64,000 nt of DNA, from positions 1 through 64,000 of the forward strand of contig NZ_JASISQ010000005.1 of assembly GCF_030063205.1 (NCBI RefSeq), written 5' to 3'. The notes beneath the pieces were generated by a model. That model was not told where the DNA came from, did no database searches, and saw only the letters and a program-made list of their open reading frames with translations. Source of the DNA: Arthrobacter antibioticus (GTDB taxonomy: Bacteria; Actinomycetota; Actinomycetes; Actinomycetales; Micrococcaceae). The number at the start of each line of letters is the position of its first letter. Position 1 is the first letter of the stretch. Shown in pieces: positions 1-8,686 of this stretch. The translations under genes were made by a program, and so were the position numbers.

Positions 1-32
1 GATAAAGCCACCCGGCGCCGGGTGGCTTTATC
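1..32. terminator. Perfect hairpin downstream of purM
   Basis: A perfect inverted repeat with arms of 16 bases (GATAAAGCCACCCGGC and its complement). It lies about 36 bases beyond the purM stop codon, so it probably ends the purF-purM transcript. On the plus strand it is followed some 14 bases later by a short T run, so it could act in both directions. The window edge cuts off what follows on the minus strand. Confidence 0.75.
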
Positions 33-68
33 CGCAAACGGCGGCTTTTTACGGACCATCGTTACGTC

Positions 69-1214
69 TCAGGAAGCGTAGCTACCCACGAGGCGAACAG
101 CGCCGCCATTGACACCCTTGGCGCCCTGAGTGTAATCAGAGCCAGTTTTATCTGAATTGGAAGACTCCGTGGTGACGGTTCCCATGACCCATGACGGCAA
201 GCCACGAGAATTCAACCGCTCAACTGCTGAGTCTGCGGCGTCGGCTGACACCACTGCCACCATGCCAACACCCAAATTCAGTGTCCGTTCGAGATCGGCC
301 AACGGGACATTGCCCAGCTGTGAAACCAAGTTGAAAATGGCCGGTAGGCTCCACGTGGAACGGTCAACCGTGCCAATCAGGCCCTGCGGAAGGACGCGTG
401 CCAAGTTGGCAGCCAGACCGCCACCGGTGATGTGACTGAAACCGTGCACAGCTTTTTCCTGCGTAACAGGAAGGTACCGGGTCAGATCCAAGCAGTCGGC
501 TGCATACACGCGGGTTGGTTCAAGGAGCTCTTCGCCCAGGGTGCGTCCGAGTTCAGACACCTGACGCTCAAGAGCCCAACCCGCGTGGTTGATAACGCGA
601 CGAACAAGCGAGTAGCCGTTGGAATGCAGGCCGGAAGACGCCATACCGATGATGACATCACCCTCGCGTACTCGTTCCGGACCCAGCAGCAAGTCAGCCT
701 CGACGACTCCGGTACAAGCACCCGCGACGTCGTACTCATCCGGGGCAAGCAGGCCTGGGTGTTCAGCAGTCTCGCCACCCACCAGGGCGGTCCCGGCAAC
801 CTTGCAGGCAGCAGCAATGCCACGGACAATATCTGCCACGCGCTGGGGAACAACCTTACCGGTGGCAATGTAGTCCGTCATGAACAGCGGCTCGGCACCC
901 ACCACAACAATGTCATCGACAACCATACCCACCAGGTCAAAACCAATGGTGTCGTGGATATCCATGGCCTGGGCGATTGCCACCTTGGTACCCACACCGT
1001 CAGTGGATGTTGCCAAATACGGCTTCTTGTAGCTGAGCAGTTTGGAAGCATCAAACAAACCGGCAAAGCCGCCGAAGCCGCCAACAACGTTTGGGCCGTG
1101 GGTAGCCTTAACGGCCTCCTTCATCAGCTCAACTGCGAGGTCACCGGCTTCGGTGTCAACGCCGGCACTGGCATAAGTGATTGCCGCAGCGGAATCGTGG
1201 GAGGCGTTGGTCAT
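69..1214 (-). CDS. purM: Phosphoribosylformylglycinamidine cyclo-ligase (AIR synthetase)
   Basis: Cytosolic purine biosynthesis enzyme that closes FGAM to AIR with ATP. The 381-residue product has the family's N-terminal glycine-rich stretch GGFGGFAGLF, the STDGVGTK motif and the VDDIVVVGAEPLFMTDY region, then a C-terminal domain with GGGLAANL. Length is slightly above the usual 350 residues because of an N-terminal extension. The ATG at 1214 is preferred over the open frame reaching 1313 because it is preceded by AAGAGA and the longer frame would overlap purF. The gene lies 23 bases behind purF and is surely cotranscribed with it, so consecutive demand for PRPP-amine and AIR is met by one unit. 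Identification is secure. Confidence 0.97.
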   Translation of the reverse strand: MTNASHDSAAAITYASAGVDTEAGDLAVELMKEAVKATHGPNVVGGFGGFAGLFDASKLLSYKKPYLATSTDGVGTKVAIAQAMDIHDTIGFDLVGMVVDDIVVVGAEPLFMTDYIATGKVVPQRVADIVRGIAAACKVAGTALVGGETAEHPGLLAPDEYDVAGACTGVVEADLLLGPERVREGDVIIGMASSGLHSNGYSLVRRVINHAGWALERQVSELGRTLGEELLEPTRVYAADCLDLTRYLPVTQEKAVHGFSHITGGGLAANLARVLPQGLIGTVDRSTWSLPAIFNLVSQLGNVPLADLERTLNLGVGMVAVVSADAADSAVERLNSRGLPSWVMGTVTTESSNSDKTGSDYTQGAKGVNGGAVRLVGSYAS

Positions 1215-1237
1215 GGCGTCTCTTTTCGTGGAATTTC

Positions 1238-2803
1238 TTAGGAACCGTTGGATACGGCGCGGTCTTGCTCGGACAGGATGGATTCCATTTCCGAATCGGG
1301 GCCGGGGTCGCATCCGGTGGAGGGGGTGGAATTGCCGGCTGCTGTACGTTCAAGCAAATTTTTGCCTAGGCTGTCGCTGCTGGGAAGTTCAATGGGGTAC
1401 GTGCCGGTGAAGCAGGCCGTGCATAAGCGTTCGCGCGGCTGCTGCGTGGCGTTGATCATGCCGTCCTCGGAGATGTACTCCAGGGAATTGGCGCCAATTG
1501 ATTTGGCGATCTCATCTATTGCGGCGCCGTTGGCGATCAGCTCAGCGCGTGAAGCAAAGTCAATCCCGTAGAAGCATGGCCAGCGTACTGGGGGGGAAGA
1601 AATCTTGACATGGATTTCTGCTGCGCCGGCTTCCTTAAGCATGCGGACAACGGCTCGCTGAGTGTTGCCACGGACAATGGAATCATCCACAACAATGATG
1701 CGTTTGCCGCGGATTACCGATTCAAGGGCGCTGAGTTTGAGCCTAATCCCGAGTTTGCGCAAGGTTTCGCTGGGCTGGATGAAAGTACGGCCAACATAGG
1801 CATTTTTGACGAATCCGTGAGCGAAAGGGATGCCCGATTCCTCGGCATAGCCAATTGCCGCTGGGGTGCCTGACTCCGGTACGGGAATGACAAGATCGGC
1901 CTCTGCGTGGTTTTCACGTGCAAGTTGACGTCCCATTTCAACGCGGGATTCGTAGACTGAGCGGCCAGCAATGGTGGCGTCCGGGCGGGCCAGGTAAACG
2001 TATTCAAAGACGCAACCGGCCGGTGTTGCCGGGGCAAACCGCTGTGCGCGGACACCGTCTTCATCGATAGCAATGAATTCGCCGGGTTCAATTTCACGGA
2101 TGAAAGTAGCGCCGATGGTGCTTAGCGCTGCGCCTTCAGAGGCAACAACCCAGCCACTGTCCAGGCGGCCAAGTACCAGCGGGCGCACACCATGGGGGTC
2201 GCGTGCTGCGTATAGCGTATGTTCGTCCATGAAGACGAAACTAAAGGCACCATGGATTTTGGGTAGCAACTCCATGGCTGTGTCTTCCAGGGAGCGGCCC
2301 TCATCGCCTTGCAGCAAGGTGGTAACAAGAGCAGTGTCTGTGGTGTTGCCTTGGGCCATTTCCCCAGAGGTTGGGACACCGTACTTGGCAATGACCATCT
2401 CATGCAGTTCCGCTGAGTTGGTGAGATTGCCGTTGTGCGCCAGCGCGACTGTGCCGCTGCCTGTTGCGCCCAGAGTGGGTTGGGCATTGGCCCAGTTGGC
2501 GGCTCCCGTTGTGGAATACCGACAGTGGCCCACGGCCATGTGCCCGGTCAGGGTATTCAGCGTGGATTCATCAAAGACTTGGGATACCAGACCCATGTCC
2601 TTGTACACACTGATCCGCTTGCCATCGCTTGTAGCGATACCAGCAGATTCCTGACCGCGGTGCTGTAGTGAATACAGTCCGTAATAGGTTAGTTTTGCAA
2701 CCTCTTCACCGGGTGCCCAGATGCCCAGAACGCCGCAAGCGTCCTGAGGTCCCTTTTCGCCGGGTAAAAGATCATGGGATAATTTTCCGTCTCCGCGTGC
2801 CAC
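1238..2803 (-). CDS. purF: Amidophosphoribosyltransferase
   Basis: Catalyses the committed step of purine synthesis, PRPP plus glutamine to phosphoribosylamine. The 521-residue product starts with a short propeptide ending before the expected catalytic Cys (DACGVLGIW, about residue 23), followed by the Ntn-type glutaminase domain (YGLYSLQHRGQES, HNGNLTN) and the C-terminal PRTase domain with the PRPP loop IIVVDDSIVRGNT. Acid residues ahead of the Cys suggest autocatalytic removal of the leader, as in Bacillus-type PurF. The C-terminal cysteines (CTACFTGTYP) fit the iron-sulfur-containing class. It is the first gene of a two-gene operon with purM. A separate purine unit, purD-purC, lies 13 kb away on the other strand. 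Confidence 0.97.
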   Translation of the reverse strand: MARGDGKLSHDLLPGEKGPQDACGVLGIWAPGEEVAKLTYYGLYSLQHRGQESAGIATSDGKRISVYKDMGLVSQVFDESTLNTLTGHMAVGHCRYSTTGAANWANAQPTLGATGSGTVALAHNGNLTNSAELHEMVIAKYGVPTSGEMAQGNTTDTALVTTLLQGDEGRSLEDTAMELLPKIHGAFSFVFMDEHTLYAARDPHGVRPLVLGRLDSGWVVASEGAALSTIGATFIREIEPGEFIAIDEDGVRAQRFAPATPAGCVFEYVYLARPDATIAGRSVYESRVEMGRQLARENHAEADLVIPVPESGTPAAIGYAEESGIPFAHGFVKNAYVGRTFIQPSETLRKLGIRLKLSALESVIRGKRIIVVDDSIVRGNTQRAVVRMLKEAGAAEIHVKISSPPVRWPCFYGIDFASRAELIANGAAIDEIAKSIGANSLEYISEDGMINATQQPRERLCTACFTGTYPIELPSSDSLGKNLLERTAAGNSTPSTGCDPGPDSEMESILSEQDRAVSNGS

Positions 2804-3126
2804 CTGAGAATTATCTCATGTAAAGGCCCGGGCCGTAACCGGGGGGAGTGGACTGAGCGAAAATGATCCACAGCGAGGCTGTTGGGCCACCTTGGGTTCG
2901 AAGCTATTGTCCTAGCTGTGTGTGGCTTTCATGGCTGCCTCTACGCCCATGAAAAGCGGTGAGTGCTCGTGGCGATATTCCGGGGATACAAGGTGCGTTC
3001 TTCATATTTCCGAGTGGGATCCGTGGCCTGATTCTAGTTATGGATGGTGATGGCGGTCACTTTGTAAGGACTGCTAACATACAACCAGCGCGTTAATGAT
3101 GACGACTCGAATGGAGGACTTGAACG
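2804..3126. promoter_or_regulatory. Divergent intergenic region, purF / LuxR-type regulator
   Basis: These 323 bases separate two divergent genes and must hold both promoters; I cannot fix either with confidence. The only clear structure is an inverted repeat TTTCATGG (2927-2934) / CCATGAAA (2947-2954) with a 12-base spacer, a possible operator. A good ribosome binding site, GGAGG at 3113-3117, precedes the GTG start of the regulator. Confidence 0.4.
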
Positions 3127-5586
3127 GTGGCGGTTTTCCCTTTGGCCCATACAACGGTGGACACAGTCCCTGCATTGCTGGAGCTCCTTTCCCAGAAGGG
3201 GTTTACCTTGGCTCCCCATGTTGCATCGGCCTTGTTCACGGATTTGTCCTCCGACATTGACGCGGTGCTTGAAGTGGCAGGATTCCTCACCCCTTCCCAA
3301 CTCTCGGGGCACTGCGCGCTCCCTGACCCTTTGCCTTTGCTGCCGGGTCTTCTGGCACGTGTAGGAGCCGTCGGTGGAGAACTCGACGCCGAAGAGCGAG
3401 CTGGTCTGCTGGCTGCAGCAATCTGCGTTGAGGATCGGACCGAAGTACTGCTGGAGCAACAGCAGGTCACCATGAACGAACTCATAGCCACCCGTTTGGG
3501 CACCCACCTGCTCTTCGTAGCAGGACACTTTTCCTTTGTTGATCCACGCATGCGCGTATGGGTCCACGGGTCAGCTACATTGGCTGAGCGGACAACGGAA
3601 CATGTTCAAATGCAGCGCGCCTATACCGCCCTGGGTGACACGGATAAGGCCACTTGGCACGAGTCCTTGGCAACCCTTGAGGGTGATAACTTGCTTGTCC
3701 CGGCTCTGCTTAGGCTCTCACGCAAAGCGAATGCTGCCGACAACGCCGTCTGGGCACATGCCATTGCTCGCGAAGCTTCCAGCCATGCTCTTGGTGCAGA
3801 ATTTTTTGAATCGCAGCTGTGTGCTGGCGTGGCCGCACTCAACCTTGGGTTAGTGGAAGATGCAGCCAATTGGCTTGGCGGGGCAATGTCTTCCCCGGAT
3901 GTGTTGGTGGCTGCACGGGCGCTGCCGCCGTTTGTTCATGCCGAGTCACTCCTGGCAGGAGAGGTACCTATTGTGGCTCTGGCCCGCCATAGTGATTCCT
4001 TTCTCAAAAGAGCAGAGGCGCTGGAAGCCGCGGACTCCGCCACGGTTGCCCGCCAAGTTGCCAAGGCCACGGGTCTGGCAGCTGGCCTGTGTGCGGCACG
4101 GGGCACGCATGAAGAAGCCGCACGGCTACTCGATGAGGCAGAACGGCTTGCGGAAGAACATAACGTTGACGGGTTGCCGCTATGCGCAGCGCGACTCTGG
4201 TGTGCCACCTTCGGAGGTCCCGCCGTCGAGCCTGAATATGCCTGCCGGTGTCGCCAATGCCTGGATGGGTTGCCTGATTTTTCGGATGCACGCGTTGTTA
4301 TGGACGCGTTAACGCTTGGACTTGATGATGATGCCTACGCCGGTCTGCGCTTACTACACGACGGTCCAGAATCCGGACGGTCTGTGAGCGGTGGCAACCG
4401 AGGCAGTGAGGTCCGGTGGGCGCCAACTCCATTGGGATTGGCATACGGGGCAGTAGTCGCAGCACTACTTCAGCTTTGGCTCGGCGATGTTTCCAGAGCG
4501 GCCGCCGAACTGGGACGAGCAGCAGTTTCGGTGCCCGTGGGTCTGCCTTTCTTTGGCCTGGGCGTCATTGTAGCCCGCCGCCTTGACGTGCTGACAACAG
4601 GCGAGGTGGGTACCTTGGCGCACGCCATGGAAGCAAGCTATCCAGCCGCCAGCTCAGCATTCATCCGCACCGGAGACCTCATGGACAGGACGTTGAGCGC
4701 TTACCTGGATGGCCGGGTCGAAGAAGCCTCCACGTTGGGCAGGCTGGCAGCGCAGCGGGCGTTGCGGGGCGCAGCGTCGCCACTGTATGTCCCCGGCTTT
4801 GATGAGATGGCACCGCGGGGAAGTGCCACCGCTGATGAGCAGGGGCAAACGCACAATGGTGGAGTTGCCCCCGGACCACGAATGCCGTCAGGGCACCGTC
4901 GAGCAAGCTCCGCCCGCGTGGCCCTTTGTTCCACCGATAACTCCCGGTTTGCCAAGGATTATGAGTATGCCGAGGGTGTTAGCGTGATGTTGCGCTCGCA
5001 TTACGAACGAGCCCGCACCGAGTTCGTTATTGGTCGGGCATGCCTGTTGCACAGCACTGTTGCCATGGCCCGGGAACATCTTGTTGTGGCCGCTGACCTC
5101 TTCCGGGAAGTGGGTGCCATGGCGTGGCTGCGTTGCGTGGAAAATACGCTAAGCAGTCTGCCACCGCCTGATGGTCACCTCGCTGCCCGTGTAATGGGGC
5201 CGGGGGTAGCTACTGAAAAGGAAACCAGTGATGAGGACGCTGGGCCGCGGAAAGCGATGAGCTCCACGACGGCGCAGGATCAGCCCCGTGGGCGGCCGGG
5301 GAACGTTGCGGCACCCGCCAAAGCCTTGAAAGAGTACGACGACGGTCCTCTGCAACGCTGTCGGCAAGAGTGGGGCGAGGTGTTGACTGAGCGGGAGCTC
5401 GAGGTGGCCATGCTCGTTGTTGACGGTGCCCCAAACCGGCAGGTAGCGGCACAGCTACATGTTTCTGTGCGCACGGTAGAGGTCCACTTGGGCCATGTCT
5501 TCACCAAACTCGATGTGCGTTCGCGGGTGGAGTTAAGCGTGTTGGCGCACCGCATGGGTAGCGAATGGCACCAGGTCGATACGTAG
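3127..5586 (+). CDS. Large LuxR-family (LAL-type) transcriptional regulator lacking the P-loop
   Basis: An 819-residue regulator with a C-terminal LuxR/GerE helix-turn-helix (LTERELEVAMLVVDGAPNRQ through VRTVEVHLGHVFTKLDVRSR, about residues 755-810). The middle is a long alanine-rich helical region of the TPR-like kind seen in LAL (MalT-like) regulators. Residues about 50-110 resemble the end of the LAL ATPase domain (LTPSQLSG, LPDPLPL, AGLLAAAI), but no Walker A or Walker B motif precedes it: the nucleotide-binding half is absent. The start is a GTG nine bases behind GGAGG. The gene stands directly upstream of two chitinases in the same direction, which makes control of chitin use an attractive inference, not a demonstrated one. 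Confidence 0.8.
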   Translation: MAVFPLAHTTVDTVPALLELLSQKGFTLAPHVASALFTDLSSDIDAVLEVAGFLTPSQLSGHCALPDPLPLLPGLLARVGAVGGELDAEERAGLLAAAICVEDRTEVLLEQQQVTMNELIATRLGTHLLFVAGHFSFVDPRMRVWVHGSATLAERTTEHVQMQRAYTALGDTDKATWHESLATLEGDNLLVPALLRLSRKANAADNAVWAHAIAREASSHALGAEFFESQLCAGVAALNLGLVEDAANWLGGAMSSPDVLVAARALPPFVHAESLLAGEVPIVALARHSDSFLKRAEALEAADSATVARQVAKATGLAAGLCAARGTHEEAARLLDEAERLAEEHNVDGLPLCAARLWCATFGGPAVEPEYACRCRQCLDGLPDFSDARVVMDALTLGLDDDAYAGLRLLHDGPESGRSVSGGNRGSEVRWAPTPLGLAYGAVVAALLQLWLGDVSRAAAELGRAAVSVPVGLPFFGLGVIVARRLDVLTTGEVGTLAHAMEASYPAASSAFIRTGDLMDRTLSAYLDGRVEEASTLGRLAAQRALRGAASPLYVPGFDEMAPRGSATADEQGQTHNGGVAPGPRMPSGHRRASSARVALCSTDNSRFAKDYEYAEGVSVMLRSHYERARTEFVIGRACLLHSTVAMAREHLVVAADLFREVGAMAWLRCVENTLSSLPPPDGHLAARVMGPGVATEKETSDEDAGPRKAMSSTTAQDQPRGRPGNVAAPAKALKEYDDGPLQRCRQEWGEVLTERELEVAMLVVDGAPNRQVAAQLHVSVRTVEVHLGHVFTKLDVRSRVELSVLAHRMGSEWHQVDT

Positions 5587-5711
5587 TCGCACCTATGCGT
5601 GGTTGTGCTGATGTGCGGTGACCCTAGCCATGGATAACCTTGGGCCAGCAAGCGTAGGAGCTTACTTCCTGCGCTGCAGCGGTCTCATTCGCACAGCAGA
5701 ACAGGAAATCC
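5587..5711 (+). promoter_or_regulatory. Leader of the first chitinase gene
   Basis: A 125-base gap that should contain the promoter of the chitinase gene. A ribosome binding site AGGAAA lies just before the ATG at 5712. I see no strong terminator for the upstream regulator, so read-through is possible. Confidence 0.35.
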
Positions 5712-8372
5712 ATGCAGACACCAACATTGCCGGGATGGCGGCATCGTAGTGCCGCCATCGTGACGGGGTTCGCCCTTGTTGCCTCGATCGGCATAACGAC
5801 GCAGATGGCTCACGCCGCACCGTCTCAAACATCGACCACAAAGGCGTGCGCCCCCGCCTGGGCTCCGTCCAGCGTTTATACGGGGAGCACGGTTGTTTCC
5901 CATCAGAACGTGAACTACTCCGCCAAGTGGTGGACTCAAAACAACGTGCCGGGCGCTGATCCATGGGGGCCGTGGACCAGTCAAGGGGCATGCGGGGCGG
6001 GGACGGATCCGACGCCGACTCCCACTGCCACCTCAACCTCCACTCCCACTGCGGTTCCGACCGCAACGCCGACCGCAACACCAACGGCTACCCCAACGGC
6101 TACCCCAACCCCGACAACGCCGCCCACTGACGCTCCTGGAACTCCATGGACGTCTAACCCGGATGAGAAATGCCGGCCCGACGGCCTGTACCAGACCCCC
6201 GGTGTTGATGTTCCCTATTGCTCCGTATATGACGAAACGGGCAGGGAACTTCTTCCTAATGGTCTGGAACAGCGCGTGATCGGCTATTTCACCAGCTGGC
6301 GCACCGGTGAGAACGGCGCCCCGCGCTACCTCGCCAGTGATATCCCGTGGAAGAAACTCAGCCACATCAACTACGCTTTTGCCCACATTGACGGCAACAA
6401 TAAAGTTTCCGTCGGTGCAGAGGCGCCCGGTAATGCGGCCACTGACCTGACCTGGCCCGGCGTTGCTGGGGCCGAGCTGGACCCGACGTTGCCCTACAAG
6501 GGGCACTTGAACCTGCTGAAGAAGTTCAAGAAGGAAAACCCTGGAGTGAAGACTCTTGTTTCGGTTGGTGGTTGGGCGGAGACCGGTGGTTACTTCGCTG
6601 CTGATGGCACTCGTGTGGGGGATGGCGGCTTCTATACGTTGACAGAATCCCAGGCCAAGATCGATACCTTCTCCGATTCAGCCGTGGAATTTATCCGTAA
6701 GTATGGCTTTAGCGGTGTTGATATCGATTACGAATACGCCACCAGCAACTCTAAGGCGGGTAACCCGGATGACTTCGCCATCTCTGAGCCTCGCCGTGCC
6801 GTGCTCTTTGAGAACTACATGAAACTGATGAAGACCCTGCGCGAAAAACTGGACAAAGCCAGTGTTGCTGATGGCACGTACTACCAGCTCACAGTTGCCG
6901 CTCCAGCATCGGGCTGGCTACTGCGTGGCATGGAAGCGCATCAGGTGGTCAAATACCTGGACTTCGTTAACATGATGAGTTATGACTTGCACGGTGCATG
7001 GAATAACTACGTAGGCGGCAACGCAGCGCTCTTCGACGATGGAAAGGACCCGGAACTCGCAGCTGGAGGCGTGTACAACGCCTACAAGGGGGTTGGCTAC
7101 TTGAACTCTGACTGGGCGTACCACTACTTCCGTGGCGCAATGCCGGCCGGTCGCATCAACCTGGGCGTACCGTTCTACACTCGCGGCTGGACAAACGTAA
7201 AGGGCGGAACCAATGGCCTTTACGGTAGCTCCGTGCTGGCCGACCAGAACAAGTGTGCTCCCGGAACCGGCCCTAAAGCCGGTGGAAACTCCAAATGTGG
7301 TGACGGTGCCGGCGGCATCGACAACCTGTGGCATGACAGCGACCCAATGGGCGGCGAATTGGCCGCAGGGGCTAACCCAATATGGCATGTGCTGAACCTG
7401 CAAAAGGGTGTTGTAGGCGACTACGCTGCTTCATATGGTTCACCAACGGGTGCGCTTAAGGGCACCTATACACGCCATTTTGATAACGTCACCAAAAACG
7501 AGTGGTGGTGGAATGACACCACCAAGACGTTCCTTACCGGAGACGCCGACCAAGCCATCCAAGCCAAGGCCGACTATGTGGCAGACAAAGGTCTTGGCGG
7601 GGTCATGATTTGGGAGCTTGCAGGCGACTACGAGTACAACGCCAGCAAAGGCCAGTATGAGATGGGGTCCACGCTCGTGAACAAGATCCACTCCACCTTG
7701 TCAAATTCCAAGCCCTACGGCGCAACCAAGGCAAACGTGAAAATGCCCACCAAGGCCATTGATCTTGGTGTTGAACTGAAGAACTTCGCCTTGGGTGACA
7801 ATAACTACCCCATCAACCCGGAAGTGCACTTCACAAACAACTCCAAAACCGCCATTCCGGCCGGAGCAACAATCACGTTCGACAGTGCAACAAGCGACAC
7901 CGGTGAGATGAAAGAACAAAGTGGGTGGTCCATCACCAAGGTATTCAGCGACCACTCCGGCAACAATGTTGGAGGGCTTAAAGGCGATTTCCACACCTAC
8001 ACGATCAAGGTACCATCCGGAGGTATTGCGGCTGGCGCAACTGTCAGCACCAAGCTGGCATGGACGCTTCCCACTGCCATGATCTCCAACTTCCGGGTCA
8101 GCATTGGTTCGGAAACGTACGCCATCTTGGCTGACTACCCTCGTGGCGTCAGTGTTGTGGAGCCTTCTGCAGGCACCGGCGGCGGTAACGGCGCGGGACC
8201 GGTTGAAAGCTGCAACGGAGCCGGTGCCTGGTCCGCTGCTGCCGTTTACACCGGCGGGGACGTTGTTAGCCACGGCGGTTCCAGTTACAAGGCCAAGTGG
8301 TGGAACCAGGGCGAAGTCCCGGGTTCCGGCGCGGCCAACGCCTGGGGTTCTCCTATCCTGTGCGGTAAGTGA
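5712..8372 (+). CDS. Secreted multidomain GH18 chitinase
   Basis: Secreted enzyme cutting beta-1,4 bonds of chitin. Order in the 886-residue product: Sec signal peptide ending near AHA-A (residue 36); a CBM5/12 chitin-binding module with the YSAKWWTQNNVPG signature; a Thr-Pro linker (about 100-140); a GH18 barrel with SVGGW and the catalytic DxDxE motif D337-I-D-Y-E341, E341 being the expected acid; a beta-rich domain of the chitinase C-terminal type (about 675-825); and a second CBM5/12 at the end (YKAKWWNQGEVPG). Duplicated carbohydrate-binding modules at both ends suit insoluble crystalline chitin. It is followed by a terminator and then a second GH18 gene of different architecture. Confidence 0.95.
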   Translation: MQTPTLPGWRHRSAAIVTGFALVASIGITTQMAHAAPSQTSTTKACAPAWAPSSVYTGSTVVSHQNVNYSAKWWTQNNVPGADPWGPWTSQGACGAGTDPTPTPTATSTSTPTAVPTATPTATPTATPTATPTPTTPPTDAPGTPWTSNPDEKCRPDGLYQTPGVDVPYCSVYDETGRELLPNGLEQRVIGYFTSWRTGENGAPRYLASDIPWKKLSHINYAFAHIDGNNKVSVGAEAPGNAATDLTWPGVAGAELDPTLPYKGHLNLLKKFKKENPGVKTLVSVGGWAETGGYFAADGTRVGDGGFYTLTESQAKIDTFSDSAVEFIRKYGFSGVDIDYEYATSNSKAGNPDDFAISEPRRAVLFENYMKLMKTLREKLDKASVADGTYYQLTVAAPASGWLLRGMEAHQVVKYLDFVNMMSYDLHGAWNNYVGGNAALFDDGKDPELAAGGVYNAYKGVGYLNSDWAYHYFRGAMPAGRINLGVPFYTRGWTNVKGGTNGLYGSSVLADQNKCAPGTGPKAGGNSKCGDGAGGIDNLWHDSDPMGGELAAGANPIWHVLNLQKGVVGDYAASYGSPTGALKGTYTRHFDNVTKNEWWWNDTTKTFLTGDADQAIQAKADYVADKGLGGVMIWELAGDYEYNASKGQYEMGSTLVNKIHSTLSNSKPYGATKANVKMPTKAIDLGVELKNFALGDNNYPINPEVHFTNNSKTAIPAGATITFDSATSDTGEMKEQSGWSITKVFSDHSGNNVGGLKGDFHTYTIKVPSGGIAAGATVSTKLAWTLPTAMISNFRVSIGSETYAILADYPRGVSVVEPSAGTGGGNGAGPVESCNGAGAWSAAAVYTGGDVVSHGGSSYKAKWWNQGEVPGSGAANAWGSPILCGK

Positions 8373-8432
8373 GCCGAGCTCCGCGGGCTGGAGCGTAAGT
8401 AGCAACGTAATTAAGGCGATACAAGCAACATG

Positions 8433-8466
8433 AAGTGGCGGGGTTCTTTGGAATCCCGCCACTTTT
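8433..8466 (+). terminator. Rho-independent terminator after the first chitinase
   Basis: Stem AAGTGGCGGG / CCCGCCACTT with a 12-base loop and a short T run, about 60 bases past the chitinase stop codon. It separates the two chitinase genes into different transcripts. Confidence 0.75.
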
Positions 8467-8548
8467 GCGTTTATTACGTGATGGTGCAGGCAAACACGGA
8501 CCCGAGCTGAAACGGATATGAGGGTTCCAGAAACCAACACTCACAAGA

Positions 8549-8570
8549 ACCTAGGTATCAATACCTAGGT
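8549..8570. promoter_or_regulatory. Perfect palindrome upstream of the second chitinase (candidate operator)
   Basis: Arms ACCTAGGTAT and ATACCTAGGT flank a CA centre; all ten pairs match. It sits about 117 bases before the chitinase start, in an intergenic region with no T run behind it, so an operator is more likely than a terminator. It does not look like the DasR site known from Streptomyces chitinase genes. Confidence 0.5.
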
Positions 8571-8686
8571 GACTATCAGCTGGGGAAAGTATGTGGAAGA
8601 TGCTGATGTGACTTGGGCCACGGAAGAATAGCGTTGTTCCCGGACGACGGTGCGATCAGCGCACCTCACTGTTCAAGGGATTACGA

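Noticed and set aside
482-868. Minus-strand open frame inside purM
   Set aside because: Lies in another frame of purM, which has a clear and complete enzyme sequence.
432-1241. 269-codon plus-strand open frame opposite purM
   Set aside because: Antisense to a certain gene, no recognisable motif and no ribosome binding site.
7701-8540. 279-codon open frame on the minus strand across the first chitinase end
   Set aside because: It overlaps the chitinase-binding domain and the terminator, shows no protein family pattern, and is a by-product of the codon use of the real gene.
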